From positions 60,739 to 124,738 of the forward strand of contig CAJTKB010000001.1 of the NCBI GenBank assembly GCA_910576925.1: a stretch of DNA of 64,000 bases, read 5' to 3'. This stretch comes from an uncultured Bacilli bacterium. Lineage in GTDB: Bacteria; Bacillota_I; Bacilli_A; RF39; UBA660. Of the stretch, positions 42,112-51,687 are shown in pieces. A model generated the notes under the pieces. That model was given only the letters and a program-made list of their open reading frames with translations, ran no database searches and was not told the origin of the DNA. Every line of letters begins with the position of its first letter. The first letter of the stretch is position 1. The position numbers and the translations under genes were made by a program.

Positions 42112-42432
42112 ATGAATAACAATTATATGTATCCTAATTATCAAGGAAATAATATGGGAAGTAATATAGGTAATGTACGTTTCAATCAAATGAGAGGTAA
42201 TAATCAAATGCAAGCATATGATGGTGTTCTTTCTTCTCATATAGGTAAAGCTGCATCATTTTATTTAACTTTTAGTGATTCTACAGAGTGGAGAGATACT
42301 ATTTTTAAAGGAACTATTCAGGATTCTAATGATGATTATACTCTTATTACAGATGCAACTACTGGAAAACCTATTCTAGTTTGGAATAAATATATTAATT
42401 ATATTATCTTTGATGAAAATGTAAATTTATAG
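42112..42432 (+). CDS. gerQ: Spore coat protein GerQ
   Basis: A 106-residue inner-coat protein, cross-linked by transglutaminase in Bacillus and needed for normal germination. The N-terminal ~35 residues are Asn/Met/Gly-rich (NNNYMYPNYQGNNMG). The conserved core reads DGVLSSHIGKAASFYLTFSD, then WRDTIFKGTIQDS and ILVWNKYINYIIFDE. GerQ is characteristic of spore-forming Bacilli. A ribosome site AAAGGATG precedes the ATG, and a terminator follows directly. Confidence 0.93.
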   Translation: MNNNYMYPNYQGNNMGSNIGNVRFNQMRGNNQMQAYDGVLSSHIGKAASFYLTFSDSTEWRDTIFKGTIQDSNDDYTLITDATTGKPILVWNKYINYIIFDENVNL

Positions 42433-42433
42433 A

Positions 42434-42458
42434 AAAGGACTAGTATCCTTTTTTTTTA
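42434..42458 (+). terminator. Terminator of gerQ
   Basis: The hairpin AAAGGA-loop-TCCTTT begins just after the gerQ stop and runs into a T9 tract. Confidence 0.75.
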
Positions 42459-42495
42459 TTTGATATAATTTGAGTGTAGAAAGGATACAGTAGTT

Positions 42496-43014
42496 ATGAA
42501 GTTAGTAGAAGTATTAATTATTACAGCAATAGTGGGGATTTTTATTTTATTTATTGTTTATTCTATTATAAAGACTAGAAAGAATTCTAGTAGAATAGTA
42601 TTAAAAATAGAGGAGGCTTCCGCTGAAATAGATATTCATCTAAATAGGGGAGTTGAGTTATTAGAAGATACTACTAAATATATAACTGAAGAAGATTATA
42701 TTGAAGATTTTCATAAAATAAATTTTAAAGTAATGGGTAGTGATGAAATTTATCAAATTATTAAAAAATATAATACTATATTAAAAAATAAAATATTAGA
42801 AAATGAAGATTTAAATAAAAATAGTGATTTTTTTAAAGTTGCTGATAGTTTTAGAGAAACAATTAGTTATATTGATGGTTCTGTTAAATATTATTCTTTT
42901 AATGTAGAAGAATATAAAAATATATTTAATAGATTTCCTGCTAAGTTTGTTAAGATATTTTGTGGATATAGAGATTTTGTGGATTTTAAAGAAGAAAAAA
43001 TGGGAAAATTATAA
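42496..43014 (+). CDS. LemA-like membrane-anchored protein
   Basis: A 172-residue protein with one N-terminal membrane helix (residues ~5-25) and a helical cytoplasmic or external domain. The arrangement EIDIHLNRGVELLED, then SYIDGSVKYYSFNVEEYKNIFNRFPAKFV, corresponds to the LemA family ending (NxxxYNxxIxxFPxxxxA). Function of LemA proteins is unsettled. It has its own start region after the gerQ terminator and ends before a bidirectional terminator. Confidence 0.75.
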   Translation: MKLVEVLIITAIVGIFILFIVYSIIKTRKNSSRIVLKIEEASAEIDIHLNRGVELLEDTTKYITEEDYIEDFHKINFKVMGSDEIYQIIKKYNTILKNKILENEDLNKNSDFFKVADSFRETISYIDGSVKYYSFNVEEYKNIFNRFPAKFVKIFCGYRDFVDFKEEKMGKL

Positions 43015-43043
43015 TTTTTCTAATATTTATTAAGCTTTGTGTA

Positions 43044-43080
43044 ATAAAAAATTTCCTACAATTTTTAGGAAATTTTTTAT
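43044..43080. terminator. Bidirectional terminator between the LemA-like gene and ung
   Basis: The stem AATTTCCT/AGGAAATT (43050-43057 with 43067-43074) is flanked by A and T runs on both sides and lies between convergent genes. Confidence 0.75.
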
Positions 43081-43736
43081 ATTTGCCAATTTATTGGTTT
43101 TATACCTTTGTTTATTAAATAGTTATTAGCTTTAGAAAATGGTTTACTTCCAAAGAAGCCATTTCTTGCTGAGAATGGAGAAGGGTGGGGGGACTCAATA
43201 ATATAGTGATTAGCATTCGTTATTAATGACTTTTTACTTCTAGCATAATTACCCCATAATATGAATACTACTGGTTCTTTTTTCTCATTTATTATTTTTA
43301 TGACATTATCAGTAAATATTTCCCAACCCTTTTTTTGGTGAGAGGCTGGGCTATCTTTAATAACTGTTAAAACAGAGTTTAGTAATAATACTCCTTGTTC
43401 AGCCCAAGGTACTAATGAATTATTTTGAGATATTTTTATTTTTAAGTCTTCTTCAATTTCCTTAAAAATGTTTTGAAGTGAGGGTGGTCTTTTGATATTA
43501 TTATTTACTGAAAAGGATAATCCTTGAGCTTCATTTTCTCCATGATATGGATCTTGTCCTAATATTACAACTTTTAAATTTTCATATTTTGTGTGCCTAA
43601 ATGCATTGAATATCTCACTTTTTGGTGGATATATTGTTTTTTCTTGATATTCTTTATTAACAAAGTCTAATAATTCCTTAAAATATTCCTTTTCATATTC
43701 TTCTTTTAAATATAAGTCCCAACTATTTCCTATCAT
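43077..43736 (-). CDS. ung: Uracil-DNA glycosylase
   Basis: A 219-residue family 1 UDG that removes uracil from DNA. The water-activating loop GQDPYHGENEAQGLSFSV and the Leu-intercalation loop HPSPFSA are both intact. Length and start are normal. It follows rlmH, and its end lies within a bidirectional terminator. Confidence 0.97.
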   Translation of the reverse strand: MIGNSWDLYLKEEYEKEYFKELLDFVNKEYQEKTIYPPKSEIFNAFRHTKYENLKVVILGQDPYHGENEAQGLSFSVNNNIKRPPSLQNIFKEIEEDLKIKISQNNSLVPWAEQGVLLLNSVLTVIKDSPASHQKKGWEIFTDNVIKIINEKKEPVVFILWGNYARSKKSLITNANHYIIESPHPSPFSARNGFFGSKPFSKANNYLINKGIKPINWQI

Positions 43737-43748
43737 ACTATACCTCCT

Positions 43749-44204
43749 TTATTTGTGATAAGTTTCATTATTATTTATTTTATATGCTCTATATATTTGT
43801 TCTAGTAAAAATACCCTAAAGAGCTGATGAGGAAAAGTTAGTCGTGAAAATGATATTTTTTCATTAGCAATTTTTGATATTTCTTCTGATAAACCTAGGC
43901 TTCCTCCTATTATAAAAGTAATATTTGAATAATCAATACTAATTTTATCTAACTTTTCAGCAAAGGAGATAGATGTATATTCCTTTCCATTTATTTCTAA
44001 TGTTATAATATAATCCTTTTTATTTATATGTTTTAATATATTAAGAGCTTCTGTTTTGATAACTTTCTTTTCATCTGGAAACGATTCGTCTGGCAACTCT
44101 ATTATTTCTATATTAGTATATTTTTTTATTCTCTTAGTGTATTCTATAATGGCTTCTTTCAAATATTTTTCTTTTATTTTGCCTACACATATTATTCTAA
44201 TCAT
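43749..44204 (-). CDS. rlmH: 23S rRNA pseudouridine-1915 N3-methyltransferase RlmH
   Basis: A 151-residue SPOUT methyltransferase. The knot signature is FIIGGSLGLSEEI followed by SRLTFPHQLFRVFLLEQIYRAYKI, and the N-terminal MIRIICVGKIKEKYLKEA is standard. In Bacillus subtilis rlmH also follows the walJ region. The usual htrA gene between walJ and rlmH is absent here. Confidence 0.96.
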   Translation of the reverse strand: MIRIICVGKIKEKYLKEAIIEYTKRIKKYTNIEIIELPDESFPDEKKVIKTEALNILKHINKKDYIITLEINGKEYTSISFAEKLDKISIDYSNITFIIGGSLGLSEEISKIANEKISFSRLTFPHQLFRVFLLEQIYRAYKINNNETYHK

Positions 44205-44212
44205 ATTTACCT

Positions 44213-44989
44213 CTATACTTCTATTAATGGGCTTGCCTCATTTTGATGGGCTATTAGTATTTCTATATTCTTTTCTTCTAAGGCTTCCTTTGTAGTATTA
44301 TATGCTAGTGTTTCATTGTTATTTTTTTCACTTAAATGTGCTAGTAGAACATATTTAGTATTATCTCCTGTTATTTCTTTTAAGTATTTTGCTGTTGTAT
44401 TGTTTGATAGATGACCTCTGTCACTTATTACTCTTTGTTTTAAAAAGGAAGGGTAGGGGCCATTCATTAACATTTCTTCATCGTGATTGCTTTCTATTAA
44501 ATATATGTATTTATTTTCTAACATTTTTAGGTATTTTCTATTAATATAACCTGTATCTGTTATATAAACTAGACTTTTTTTATGATAGGTTATGATATAG
44601 CCTACAGAATATGCTGTATCGTGAGAAGTTGGAATAAGTTCAAGTTCTACATCAGCTATTTTATTTTTTTCTTCTATAAAAATTATTCTATTAAGTGGTA
44701 CTATATTTTTTAATTCATCATACATTTTTTTAGTAATCATTATTTTTAGATTAGTGTGTTTAATTATTCCATCTAGTCCTTTTATATGGTCATTGTGAGA
44801 GTGAGTTATTAATATTCCAAAAAAAGAAGAGAAATCTAAATCATTTTCTTCTAATCTTCTTTTTAGTGTTCTTTGAGAAATACCAGCATCTATTATTAGA
44901 TTTATTTTTCCGCATAAGACTATTGCACAGTTTCCTTTGGAACCGCTTGCTAGAGTTTGGAATTTTAGATTAGTACATTGACATTGCAT
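44213..44989 (-). CDS. walJ: Metallo-beta-lactamase-fold nuclease WalJ/YycJ-like
   Basis: A 258-residue MBL-fold protein. The opening FQTLASGSKGNCAIV and the metal motif THSHNDHIKGLDGI, with later SHDTAYSVGY and HLSNNTTAKYL, match the WalJ/YycJ 5'-3' exonuclease subfamily. Family members are linked to cell division and mismatch repair. The walRKHI genes that normally precede it are not in this window; instead an M23 peptidase overlaps its start. Confidence 0.9.
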   Translation of the reverse strand: MQCQCTNLKFQTLASGSKGNCAIVLCGKINLIIDAGISQRTLKRRLEENDLDFSSFFGILITHSHNDHIKGLDGIIKHTNLKIMITKKMYDELKNIVPLNRIIFIEEKNKIADVELELIPTSHDTAYSVGYIITYHKKSLVYITDTGYINRKYLKMLENKYIYLIESNHDEEMLMNGPYPSFLKQRVISDRGHLSNNTTAKYLKEITGDNTKYVLLAHLSEKNNNETLAYNTTKEALEEKNIEILIAHQNEASPLIEV

Positions 44990-46451
44990 TTAATACTCTT
45001 CCTCCATAATATGGATATCCTGTCCAAATTGAGAAGTGTAGATGTACTCCAGTGGCATATCCTGTTCTTCCCATTCCTCCTATAACTTGACCTCTTGCTA
45101 CTGTTTGACCCTCTTTTACTGTATAATCTGATAAATGTGCATATAAACTATAGTATCCATTATTATGATTTATAATTACATATTTTCCATTATCCCATTT
45201 GTATGATGCTTTAACAACAGTTCCAGCTTGTGCTGCAAATATTGGTGATCCATATCCGCATCCTGCTATATCTGTACCATCGTGTAATACTCCCCAACGA
45301 TATCCGAATGGGCTTGATATAGAATTACAAGAGGCTGGCCAACCCCAGTTTCCGCTAGTGGCTACTGGACTTCCTCCTCCAATATAGTAACTTTCTTTTC
45401 CACCTTTTATGATTATTTCGTTTATTGCAGGTGTTACCTCTTCGGTATTTGTTGTAACTATATTGGTAGTTTCACCATTTATTTTTCTTACTTTTTGAGT
45501 AACCTTATTTTTACCATTTACTCCTTGTTGTGCTGTTTCTTCATAGCCAACATATTTTGAATTGTCATATCTTATTTCTGTTTGATATTTTTTTTCTTCA
45601 TAGGCTACTACTTCATCTTCTTCGACTATATTTACTTGTGGATTCAATATTCCTATATTTACTACTTGACCATTATAAAGAAGGGCATTTTCTGAGGTGA
45701 ATTCTGGATTAATTATCAAAAATTCTTCGGTTGACATTTTATTATTATAGGAAATATCACTTATAGTGTCACCATCTTTTATGGTATAAGTTTCTTTATT
45801 TTCTGTAGTTCCGAATAGTAAATATTTACTTAATTCATCTGTTTCTAAATAAATTTTTTTATCTGTTGGAATTTTTCCCTTTTTTATAGTAATATCATTT
45901 TCAATATAGATTTTTTCTATTATTTTTCCTGTGTCTTTAATAGTCTGTTTTTTATTTGATTTGTAAGTATTATAGTCTTCTGAAGTGATAAATGATTTTA
46001 CTGTTGTATTTATAGCTTTAGTAAATACTTTTTTATCTATTACATATATTTTAATATTTTTTATTTCTGTTTTATCTTCTTCTTTGGAAGCTACTTCTTT
46101 TTTTATATTTATCTCATATCCATCTATTGTAAAGGAACTTATATCTTTTATTTTGGAATATATGTCTTTAGTAGCCATTATATCATTTGAATATGTTATT
46201 TCCTTTTTTATGCTTAAATCATCTGGAGCATAGACTTTTTTTATGTTGTATTCTTTTTTTAGAGCTTCTTGCTCTCTATCAATATATTTTTCTAGTTCCT
46301 CTTTTGATTCAACTAATCCAATTGATTTTCCTTTTAAATATACGTGGTAAACTGTTTTTGGCGTTAGGTTAAATTTTTCATATCCTAAGGTGAATGTACT
46401 CATAAGAATTAGAATTATTAAAATGCTTAACTTATATTTAGTTCGTGGCAT
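44970..46451 (-). CDS. Secreted M23 cell-wall endopeptidase with LysM and G5 domains
   Basis: A 493-residue protein. A signal/anchor helix (residues ~8-24) is followed by a ~200-residue region of unknown fold, a LysM domain (YTIKDGDTISDISYNNKMSTEEFLIINP), a G5 domain (residues ~285-350) and a C-terminal LytM/M23 domain. Zinc ligands are in HDGTDIAG and HLHFSIW, both complete, so it should be active. It cleaves peptidoglycan crosslinks. Its stop overlaps walJ and its start overlaps dnaB, so it is in the replication/wall operon. It sits where walRKHI would be in Bacillus. Confidence 0.9.
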   Translation of the reverse strand: MPRTKYKLSILIILILMSTFTLGYEKFNLTPKTVYHVYLKGKSIGLVESKEELEKYIDREQEALKKEYNIKKVYAPDDLSIKKEITYSNDIMATKDIYSKIKDISSFTIDGYEINIKKEVASKEEDKTEIKNIKIYVIDKKVFTKAINTTVKSFITSEDYNTYKSNKKQTIKDTGKIIEKIYIENDITIKKGKIPTDKKIYLETDELSKYLLFGTTENKETYTIKDGDTISDISYNNKMSTEEFLIINPEFTSENALLYNGQVVNIGILNPQVNIVEEDEVVAYEEKKYQTEIRYDNSKYVGYEETAQQGVNGKNKVTQKVRKINGETTNIVTTNTEEVTPAINEIIIKGGKESYYIGGGSPVATSGNWGWPASCNSISSPFGYRWGVLHDGTDIAGCGYGSPIFAAQAGTVVKASYKWDNGKYVIINHNNGYYSLYAHLSDYTVKEGQTVARGQVIGGMGRTGYATGVHLHFSIWTGYPYYGGRVLNAMSMY

Positions 46452-47793
46452 TATTATTACCTTCCTTCCTTATATTAAGAAATGTTGATGTATTTTTTTT
46501 AAATAGTAACTCGATCGTAGCAGTAGGACCGTTACGATGTTTTCCTATTATCAATTCACTGATACTTGTATTTTCTTCATTTCTGGCTTCTTTATTATAA
46601 TAATCGTCTCTGTATAAAAATGATACGATGTCGGCATCTTGCTCAATAGAACCAGATTCACGCAAATCACTCATTAATGGTCGTTTATCTTCACGACCTT
46701 CAACAGCACGCGAAAGTTGGGCTAGGGCAATTATTGGAATATTAAGTTCCATTGCTAAAGTTTTTAGTGATCTTGATATATCTGATACTTCTTGTTGACG
46801 GTTGGCACCATAGTTTTTTCCGCCTGATATTAATTGAAGATAGTCGATTATTACAAGACTAAGTCCTTTTTCTCCACTTGCTAATCTTCTACATTTTGAT
46901 TTTATTTCTCCTATTGTTATACCTGGGGTATCATCTATGAAAATATTAGTATTTTCTAATTGACTTACTGCTTCGCTTACTCGTTTCCAGTCTTCATTTA
47001 ATAGTTTTCCTGTTTGTAGTTTGTATCCTTCTATTTGTCCAAGTGAGGATATGATACGATTTGCTAATTGTTCTGCTCCCATTTCTAGATTGAATAGTGC
47101 TACTGTTTTTCCTGTATTTATAGCAACATTGGTTGCAAGATTTAAAGCAAATGCTGTTTTACCCATTGCTGGACGTGCTGCTATTATTATAAATTGATTT
47201 TCGTGAAGACCTGCTGTTAACTTATCTAGATCATACCAACCTGTAGGTAGTCCTGTTACTTCTCCTTTTGTTTCAGCAAGTTTCTCAAGATTACTTTCAG
47301 CTTGTGCCATTACTTCTTGAATTGATTTAAATTCACTGGATTTTCTATTTTTTACTATACTAAAAATTTTTCTTTCAGCATTATCTAGAATATCGTTTAC
47401 ATCTTCTTCTGTATTGTAGCCATCACTTGCTATTGAAGATGCTGTTTCTATTAATCCTCTTAGAAGAGATGCTTCTTCAACGCTTTTAATATAGTAGTCT
47501 ATATTAGTTGCTACTGGTACAAAGGTCATTATTTCTGTTAGGTATTCAACACCACCAACTTCATTTAATTCATTTGTTTTTTGAAGTTCTGTTGTTAGGG
47601 TTATAGTATCTAAGGGGATTTTATTATTATTTAGTTTATTCATTGCTGCAAATATTTTAGCGTGTTTATCATCAAAAAACTTTGTACTGTCAAGAGTTTC
47701 ACAAGCTTTTGCTAGAGCATATTTTGATAAAAAACAGGCACCTAAAACGGATTTCTCTGCTTCTATGTTATTTGGCATTGTCCTAAGAGCCAT
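46438..47793 (-). CDS. dnaB: Replicative DNA helicase DnaB (DnaC of Bacillus)
   Basis: A 451-residue RecA-fold hexameric helicase that unwinds the replication fork. The N-terminal domain starts PNNIEAEKSVLGACFLS, and Walker A is AARPAMGKTAFALN. Walker B is in LVIIDYLQLISG, and RQQEVSDISRSLK and DLRESGSIEQDADIV are standard. The order gdpP-rplI-dnaB is conserved in Bacilli. Confidence 0.97.
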   Translation of the reverse strand: MALRTMPNNIEAEKSVLGACFLSKYALAKACETLDSTKFFDDKHAKIFAAMNKLNNNKIPLDTITLTTELQKTNELNEVGGVEYLTEIMTFVPVATNIDYYIKSVEEASLLRGLIETASSIASDGYNTEEDVNDILDNAERKIFSIVKNRKSSEFKSIQEVMAQAESNLEKLAETKGEVTGLPTGWYDLDKLTAGLHENQFIIIAARPAMGKTAFALNLATNVAINTGKTVALFNLEMGAEQLANRIISSLGQIEGYKLQTGKLLNEDWKRVSEAVSQLENTNIFIDDTPGITIGEIKSKCRRLASGEKGLSLVIIDYLQLISGGKNYGANRQQEVSDISRSLKTLAMELNIPIIALAQLSRAVEGREDKRPLMSDLRESGSIEQDADIVSFLYRDDYYNKEARNEENTSISELIIGKHRNGPTATIELLFKKNTSTFLNIRKEGNNNATN

Positions 47794-47811
47794 AGTATCA
47801 CCTCATATTTT

Positions 47812-48252
47812 TTACTTAATAACGTGAATTTTTATTTTTGCAATAATATCTTGGTATAGATTAATATTTATATAATGAAAGCCAAGGGTTGATATTGTGT
47901 AGTCTAATTCTATTTGATTTTTTTCTATTTTGAATCCCTTTTGACTTAGAGATTCTTTTATTTGTTTAGCTGTAACACTTCCAAATACTTTATCACCACT
48001 TCCTGTATTTACTTTAAATTCTAATGTTAGTTTTTCTAATTCGTTTTTTAATTCTTTGGCTTTTTCTTGCTCTTCATTATGTTTTTTTGTTTCTTTTTTG
48101 TTTTCTAATTCAATTTTCTTCATATTTTCATCTGTGGCTTTTATTGCGTATTTATTTTTTATTAAATAATTTTCAGCATATCCATCTTTTACTTCTTTTA
48201 TTTCGCCCTTTTTTCCTTGCTTTTTTAAGTCTTTTATAAAAATTACTTTCAT
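47812..48252 (-). CDS. rplI: 50S ribosomal protein L9
   Basis: A 146-residue L9. The N-terminal domain [31 protein letters not shown] is diagnostic. A long connecting helix and the C-terminal domain ([18 protein letters not shown]) follow. It lies between gdpP and dnaB as usual. Confidence 0.97.
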   Translation of the reverse strand: MKVIFIKDLKKQGKKGEIKEVKDGYAENYLIKNKYAIKATDENMKKIELENKKETKKHNEEQEKAKELKNELEKLTLEFKVNTGSGDKVFGSVTAKQIKESLSQKGFKIEKNQIELDYTISTLGFHYININLYQDIIAKIKIHVIK

Positions 48253-48282
48253 TTTTTAGCTCCTTTCTAATATTATATTTTA

Positions 48283-49269
48283 TTATTCTTTATCCTGTTT
48301 TTTTAGTTCTTTCGTTAGAAGTGTATGTACTTCTCCAATCGATTTTTTCTCAAATATTGCGGCACCATTATAGGAGTCTCCTCCGCCTCCTAATTTTTCT
48401 AAGATGTTAGTTATATTGTAGTTACCTAATGATCTTGCTGATAATCCTACTAAGTCTTTGCCGATTTTTCCAATTACAAAGCTTGCTTCTATATCATTGA
48501 AAAATAGGAGAGTGTCGGCCATCTTAGCTAAATCTTCTCTTCTATATGTTATATATTGTGTGCCTCTTGTTACTGCTACTTTATTCATTACTTCTATATT
48601 AGCTAGTAATTTTTGTTGTTCTACATAAGCGCTTATATCTTGTTTTAATAGATATTGAACCTTTTTAGGACTTGCTCCCATTGCTGTTAAGTAATATGAT
48701 GCATAATAAGTATCTGCTGTTGTTTTTAGGGTAAAGTTATTAGTATCAAGAACAATTCCTGCTAAAAGTAGAGTACATACATAAGGAGAAAGGTCTATTC
48801 CATATAATGTCGCTATATTTACTATTATTTCGCAAGTACTTGATGTATTTTCTTCTGATATAACAAGAGCATTTTCTATAGTGTCTTTGCCTAAGTCGTG
48901 ATGATCTATTATTAGTTTTTTATCAAAATATTCTAAAGCATCTTCGCTTTGTACTAAAAATGTTTTATTTGTATCTAGCATTATTAAAAGATTTTTTCTA
49001 TTCCTTTTATGAAGATATATTGGAATATCTCCTGATTTTATTATATTGTAACAACCTTCTACTTCTCTTAGAACTTTAGCAACGCCTGCTTCTTCATCTT
49101 TATCATCTATTATTATATAACAATTTTTCTTTTGTTTTTGTAATATATTATACATTCCGATACAACTTCCGATGGCATCTAAATCTAAGTTTTTATGACC
49201 CATTAGAAATATATTTTTTGATTTGTTAATCATTTTTTTTAGTTTTCTTTTATTTTCTATAAGTCCCAT
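48283..49269 (-). CDS. gdpP: Shortened GdpP-like c-di-AMP phosphodiesterase (DHH-DHHA1 only)
   Basis: A 328-residue protein matching only the catalytic DHH-DHHA1 half of GdpP (normally ~650 residues). DHH motifs are MGHKNLDLDAIGS, MLDTNKT and IDHHDLGKD. The GdpP-specific ASYYLTAMGASPKKVQ and LSARSLGNYNITNI follow. The two membrane helices, PAS and GGDEF domains are absent and the preceding DNA shows no trace of them. The DHHA1 GGGH box reads GGGGDSYNGAA, i.e. His is replaced by Asp. Position before rplI identifies it as the gdpP locus. It would be a soluble enzyme acting on c-di-AMP or pApA. Confidence 0.85.
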   Translation of the reverse strand: MGLIENKRKLKKMINKSKNIFLMGHKNLDLDAIGSCIGMYNILQKQKKNCYIIIDDKDEEAGVAKVLREVEGCYNIIKSGDIPIYLHKRNRKNLLIMLDTNKTFLVQSEDALEYFDKKLIIDHHDLGKDTIENALVISEENTSSTCEIIVNIATLYGIDLSPYVCTLLLAGIVLDTNNFTLKTTADTYYASYYLTAMGASPKKVQYLLKQDISAYVEQQKLLANIEVMNKVAVTRGTQYITYRREDLAKMADTLLFFNDIEASFVIGKIGKDLVGLSARSLGNYNITNILEKLGGGGDSYNGAAIFEKKSIGEVHTLLTKELKKQDKE

Positions 49270-49359
49270 ATTACCTCCAACTTAGCTAATACTATTATAT
49301 AATAAATTTAAGTGATTGTCTAATAATTGAATTTTTTATTTATTATATTATTAAAGCAT

Positions 49360-50499
49360 TTACAATATTTTATTATATGTTTTATTTGTATTCCTACTAT
49401 TTTCTAACACTTCTGATATAGCACTATTAATATGGTTTAAAATAATAGAAGAATTTGAGTATATGTTAATACATTGCTTTATTAAAAATTCGTTACTTAT
49501 TTTATTACAATAATCCTCTGTTAATGTCTTATCACCTAGTAAGGATATTTTAGCTTTTAAATTTAGAATAAAGAATATCTCTTTTGGTAACATATCGAGT
49601 TTTTTACTTTTTAAAATATCATCTGAAAACTGTTCAATTTTATTAGAAATATCTTCTATTATGCTATCAATATCAAGTTCTTCATGGTCTATATATATTT
49701 TGTTAACATATTCTTTATCATTAAATAAATGATATAGTTCATATTTTAATAGTGGATAGTGACTATACATAATAATTTCATTTTTAAATAAATTATATTT
49801 AAATAGTTCAACATATTTATAATATTTTAATTCTCTTATAATTTGTTTATTTTTTATGTTATCTTCATTTTGTAATTTTTTTATTGTTTCATTTATATTA
49901 TTTACTAGAATAGTAGTCTTATCTCTTAATACACAAATATTTGAAAGAGTAATCTCATCGTAAAAATTATTACTTATTATTTCTTCTTTAAATTTGTTAT
50001 ACTTAAATACATCTAAGGAGTACATTATTCGTTTATAAATTATATTGTTTTTTATTTTAATATCTTGTTTGTATGTATATTCTAAATCTTTACTGATATT
50101 TTGATATTTATTTTCAGAGAAAGTGCTTAGAAACTTCGAAAATATATTATTATAATCTAGTTTTTTCCTGCTTTCTTTTAGTAAGTATTGCTCTAATATA
50201 TCTTCTATTGTATTATTATCGTAATATTTACTTATAAATGGATAATTGTATCCTAGTTCTGTTATAACATATTTAAGTGGATCTGTTCCAAAAGTATTAG
50301 TAGTATAACAAACATATTCATATACTTTTCTTAGATATTTATTTTCTATAATTATAGCTTCACTTAGTAAGTTTATATTTTGGTCATAGCACTTTTCATT
50401 GTCTTCTTTTGAACTTTCTAATTGAGATAATTTATAGAATAGTTGCGCTATTGTATTTTCTATTTTTGCCAAATTAATTAAGTCGTTTTTTATTTTCAT
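49360..50499 (-). CDS. Orphan 379-residue helical protein
   Basis: I do not recognise this protein. It is soluble, strongly helical, rich in Lys, Asn, Ile and Tyr, with no signal or membrane segment. It begins MKIKNDLINLAKIENTIAQL and ends in SAISEVLENSRNTNKTYNKIL. Two similar-looking helical stretches (residues ~170-200 and ~250-280) hint at internal repetition. It lies between rpsR and gdpP, where Bacilli usually have a DUF2232 membrane gene (yybS). It is not homologous to that in hydrophobicity. Confidence 0.55.
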   Translation of the reverse strand: MKIKNDLINLAKIENTIAQLFYKLSQLESSKEDNEKCYDQNINLLSEAIIIENKYLRKVYEYVCYTTNTFGTDPLKYVITELGYNYPFISKYYDNNTIEDILEQYLLKESRKKLDYNNIFSKFLSTFSENKYQNISKDLEYTYKQDIKIKNNIIYKRIMYSLDVFKYNKFKEEIISNNFYDEITLSNICVLRDKTTILVNNINETIKKLQNEDNIKNKQIIRELKYYKYVELFKYNLFKNEIIMYSHYPLLKYELYHLFNDKEYVNKIYIDHEELDIDSIIEDISNKIEQFSDDILKSKKLDMLPKEIFFILNLKAKISLLGDKTLTEDYCNKISNEFLIKQCINIYSNSSIILNHINSAISEVLENSRNTNKTYNKIL

Positions 50500-50594
50500 A
50501 TATTACTCCTAAAACTCATTTTATATAATTATTATAATATAAATCTTATTATAAAAAAAACATCAATATATTGATATCAATGCTTTTTTATAAT

Positions 50595-50810
50595 TTATTT
50601 TGTATATGGTAATAAAGCTATTGCACGTGCCCTTTTTATTTCGCGAGCTACTACTCTTTGGTGACGTGCACAGGTTCCTGTTACACGACGTGATACAATT
50701 TTACCTTTTTCATTTATATATTTTTTCAAAATTTCTGGTTCTTTATAATTTACTGTTTTTCCAGCACATAACATACAAACCTTTTTCTTTTTACGATAAA
50801 ATTCTGCCAT
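50595..50810 (-). CDS. rpsR: 30S ribosomal protein S18, zinc-binding form
   Basis: A 71-residue S18 that binds 16S rRNA with S6. The core [31 protein letters not shown] is diagnostic. The Cys pair CMLC and the later CARH form the zinc-binding (C+) variant. It is third in the rpsF-ssb-rpsR operon. Confidence 0.96.
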   Translation of the reverse strand: MAEFYRKKKKVCMLCAGKTVNYKEPEILKKYINEKGKIVSRRVTGTCARHQRVVAREIKRARAIALLPYTK

Positions 50811-50824
50811 AAAAATCCTCCTTT

Positions 50825-51319
50825 TTAAAATGGTAATTCGTCATCATTTATCTCAATTTTTGAGCCAAAATCTGCAAAAGGATCATTATCAGTACTAGTT
50901 GTAGTTGGTTTACTAGAAGGAGTAGCTTCTCCAAAGTCATATGGAGTAGGCCCCATTTCTTGTGGCATTTCTGGTGTTATATTAGATTGATTTTGATTAC
51001 TTCCTTTAGTACCTAAAAACTCCACATTATCTGCTACAACTTCTGTTACATAACGTTTTTTTCCATCTTGGTCATCATAACTTCTTGTTTGAATGCGACC
51101 ATCAATTGCAACTTGACTTCCTTGATTTAAATAATTTTTAACATTTTCAGCTTGTTTTCTCCAAACTACAATGTTTATAAAATCTGCTTCTCTTTCTCCA
51201 GCTGCATTAGAAAAATTTCTATTTACTGCTAGAGAGAATGTTGCTACAGGAATATTACTTCCTGTATATCTTAATTCTGGATCCCTTGTTAAGCGCCCTA
51301 TTAAAAATACTTTGTTCAT
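50825..51319 (-). CDS. ssb: Single-stranded DNA-binding protein
   Basis: A 164-residue SSB. The OB fold occupies residues 1-105 ([19 protein letters not shown]...[10 protein letters not shown]). A Gln/Pro/Thr-rich linker follows, then the acidic tip INDDELPF that recruits partner proteins. It lies between rpsF and rpsR, the standard Firmicute operon. Confidence 0.97.
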   Translation of the reverse strand: MNKVFLIGRLTRDPELRYTGSNIPVATFSLAVNRNFSNAAGEREADFINIVVWRKQAENVKNYLNQGSQVAIDGRIQTRSYDDQDGKKRYVTEVVADNVEFLGTKGSNQNQSNITPEMPQEMGPTPYDFGEATPSSKPTTTSTDNDPFADFGSKIEINDDELPF

Positions 51320-51332
51320 ATTTTCCTCACTC

Positions 51333-51620
51333 TTAGTCTTCTACTTTTATTGTTAAATGACGAAGTATACTTTCATTAATTCTTGCAACACGAGAAAATT
51401 CATCAATTACTTCGCTTTCAGCTTCTACAACATATAGAAAATAATAACCTGTTTTCATTTTGTTTATTTCATATGCTAATTCTTTTTGACCAAGGGCTTT
51501 TTCTTCTATAATTTTTGCATTACCATCTGTTAGGACTTTTTTCATAGTTTCTGCTACATTTTTAATTTCTTGTTCTTCCTTATCTGATCTTACTATGAAT
51601 GTTAACTCATATTTTATCAT
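51333..51620 (-). CDS. rpsF: 30S ribosomal protein S6
   Basis: A 95-residue S6 (MIKYELTFIVRSDKEEQEI...YFLYVVEAESEVIDEFSRVARINESILRHLTIKVE). It forms a dimer with S18 on the 30S platform. The operon rpsF-ssb-rpsR has a promoter and a two-hairpin leader immediately upstream; in many bacteria the S6-S18 complex represses this operon by binding its leader. Confidence 0.97.
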   Translation of the reverse strand: MIKYELTFIVRSDKEEQEIKNVAETMKKVLTDGNAKIIEEKALGQKELAYEINKMKTGYYFLYVVEAESEVIDEFSRVARINESILRHLTIKVED

Positions 51621-51645
51621 TTTTACACCTCCTTCTGGACATAAG

Positions 51646-51681
51646 GCCTTTATATAAAGGCAAGGAGTATTTTAAATACTC
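51646..51681 (-). promoter_or_regulatory. Structured leader of the rpsF operon
   Basis: Two adjacent perfect hairpins occur: GCCTTTATATAAAGGC (51646-51661) and GAGTATTTTAAATACTC (51665-51681). They lie between the promoter and the rpsF ribosome site (AGGAGG). They are candidates for S6-S18 autoregulation, although the known CCG bulge of that motif was not confirmed. Confidence 0.5.
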
Positions 51682-51687
51682 GTATGT

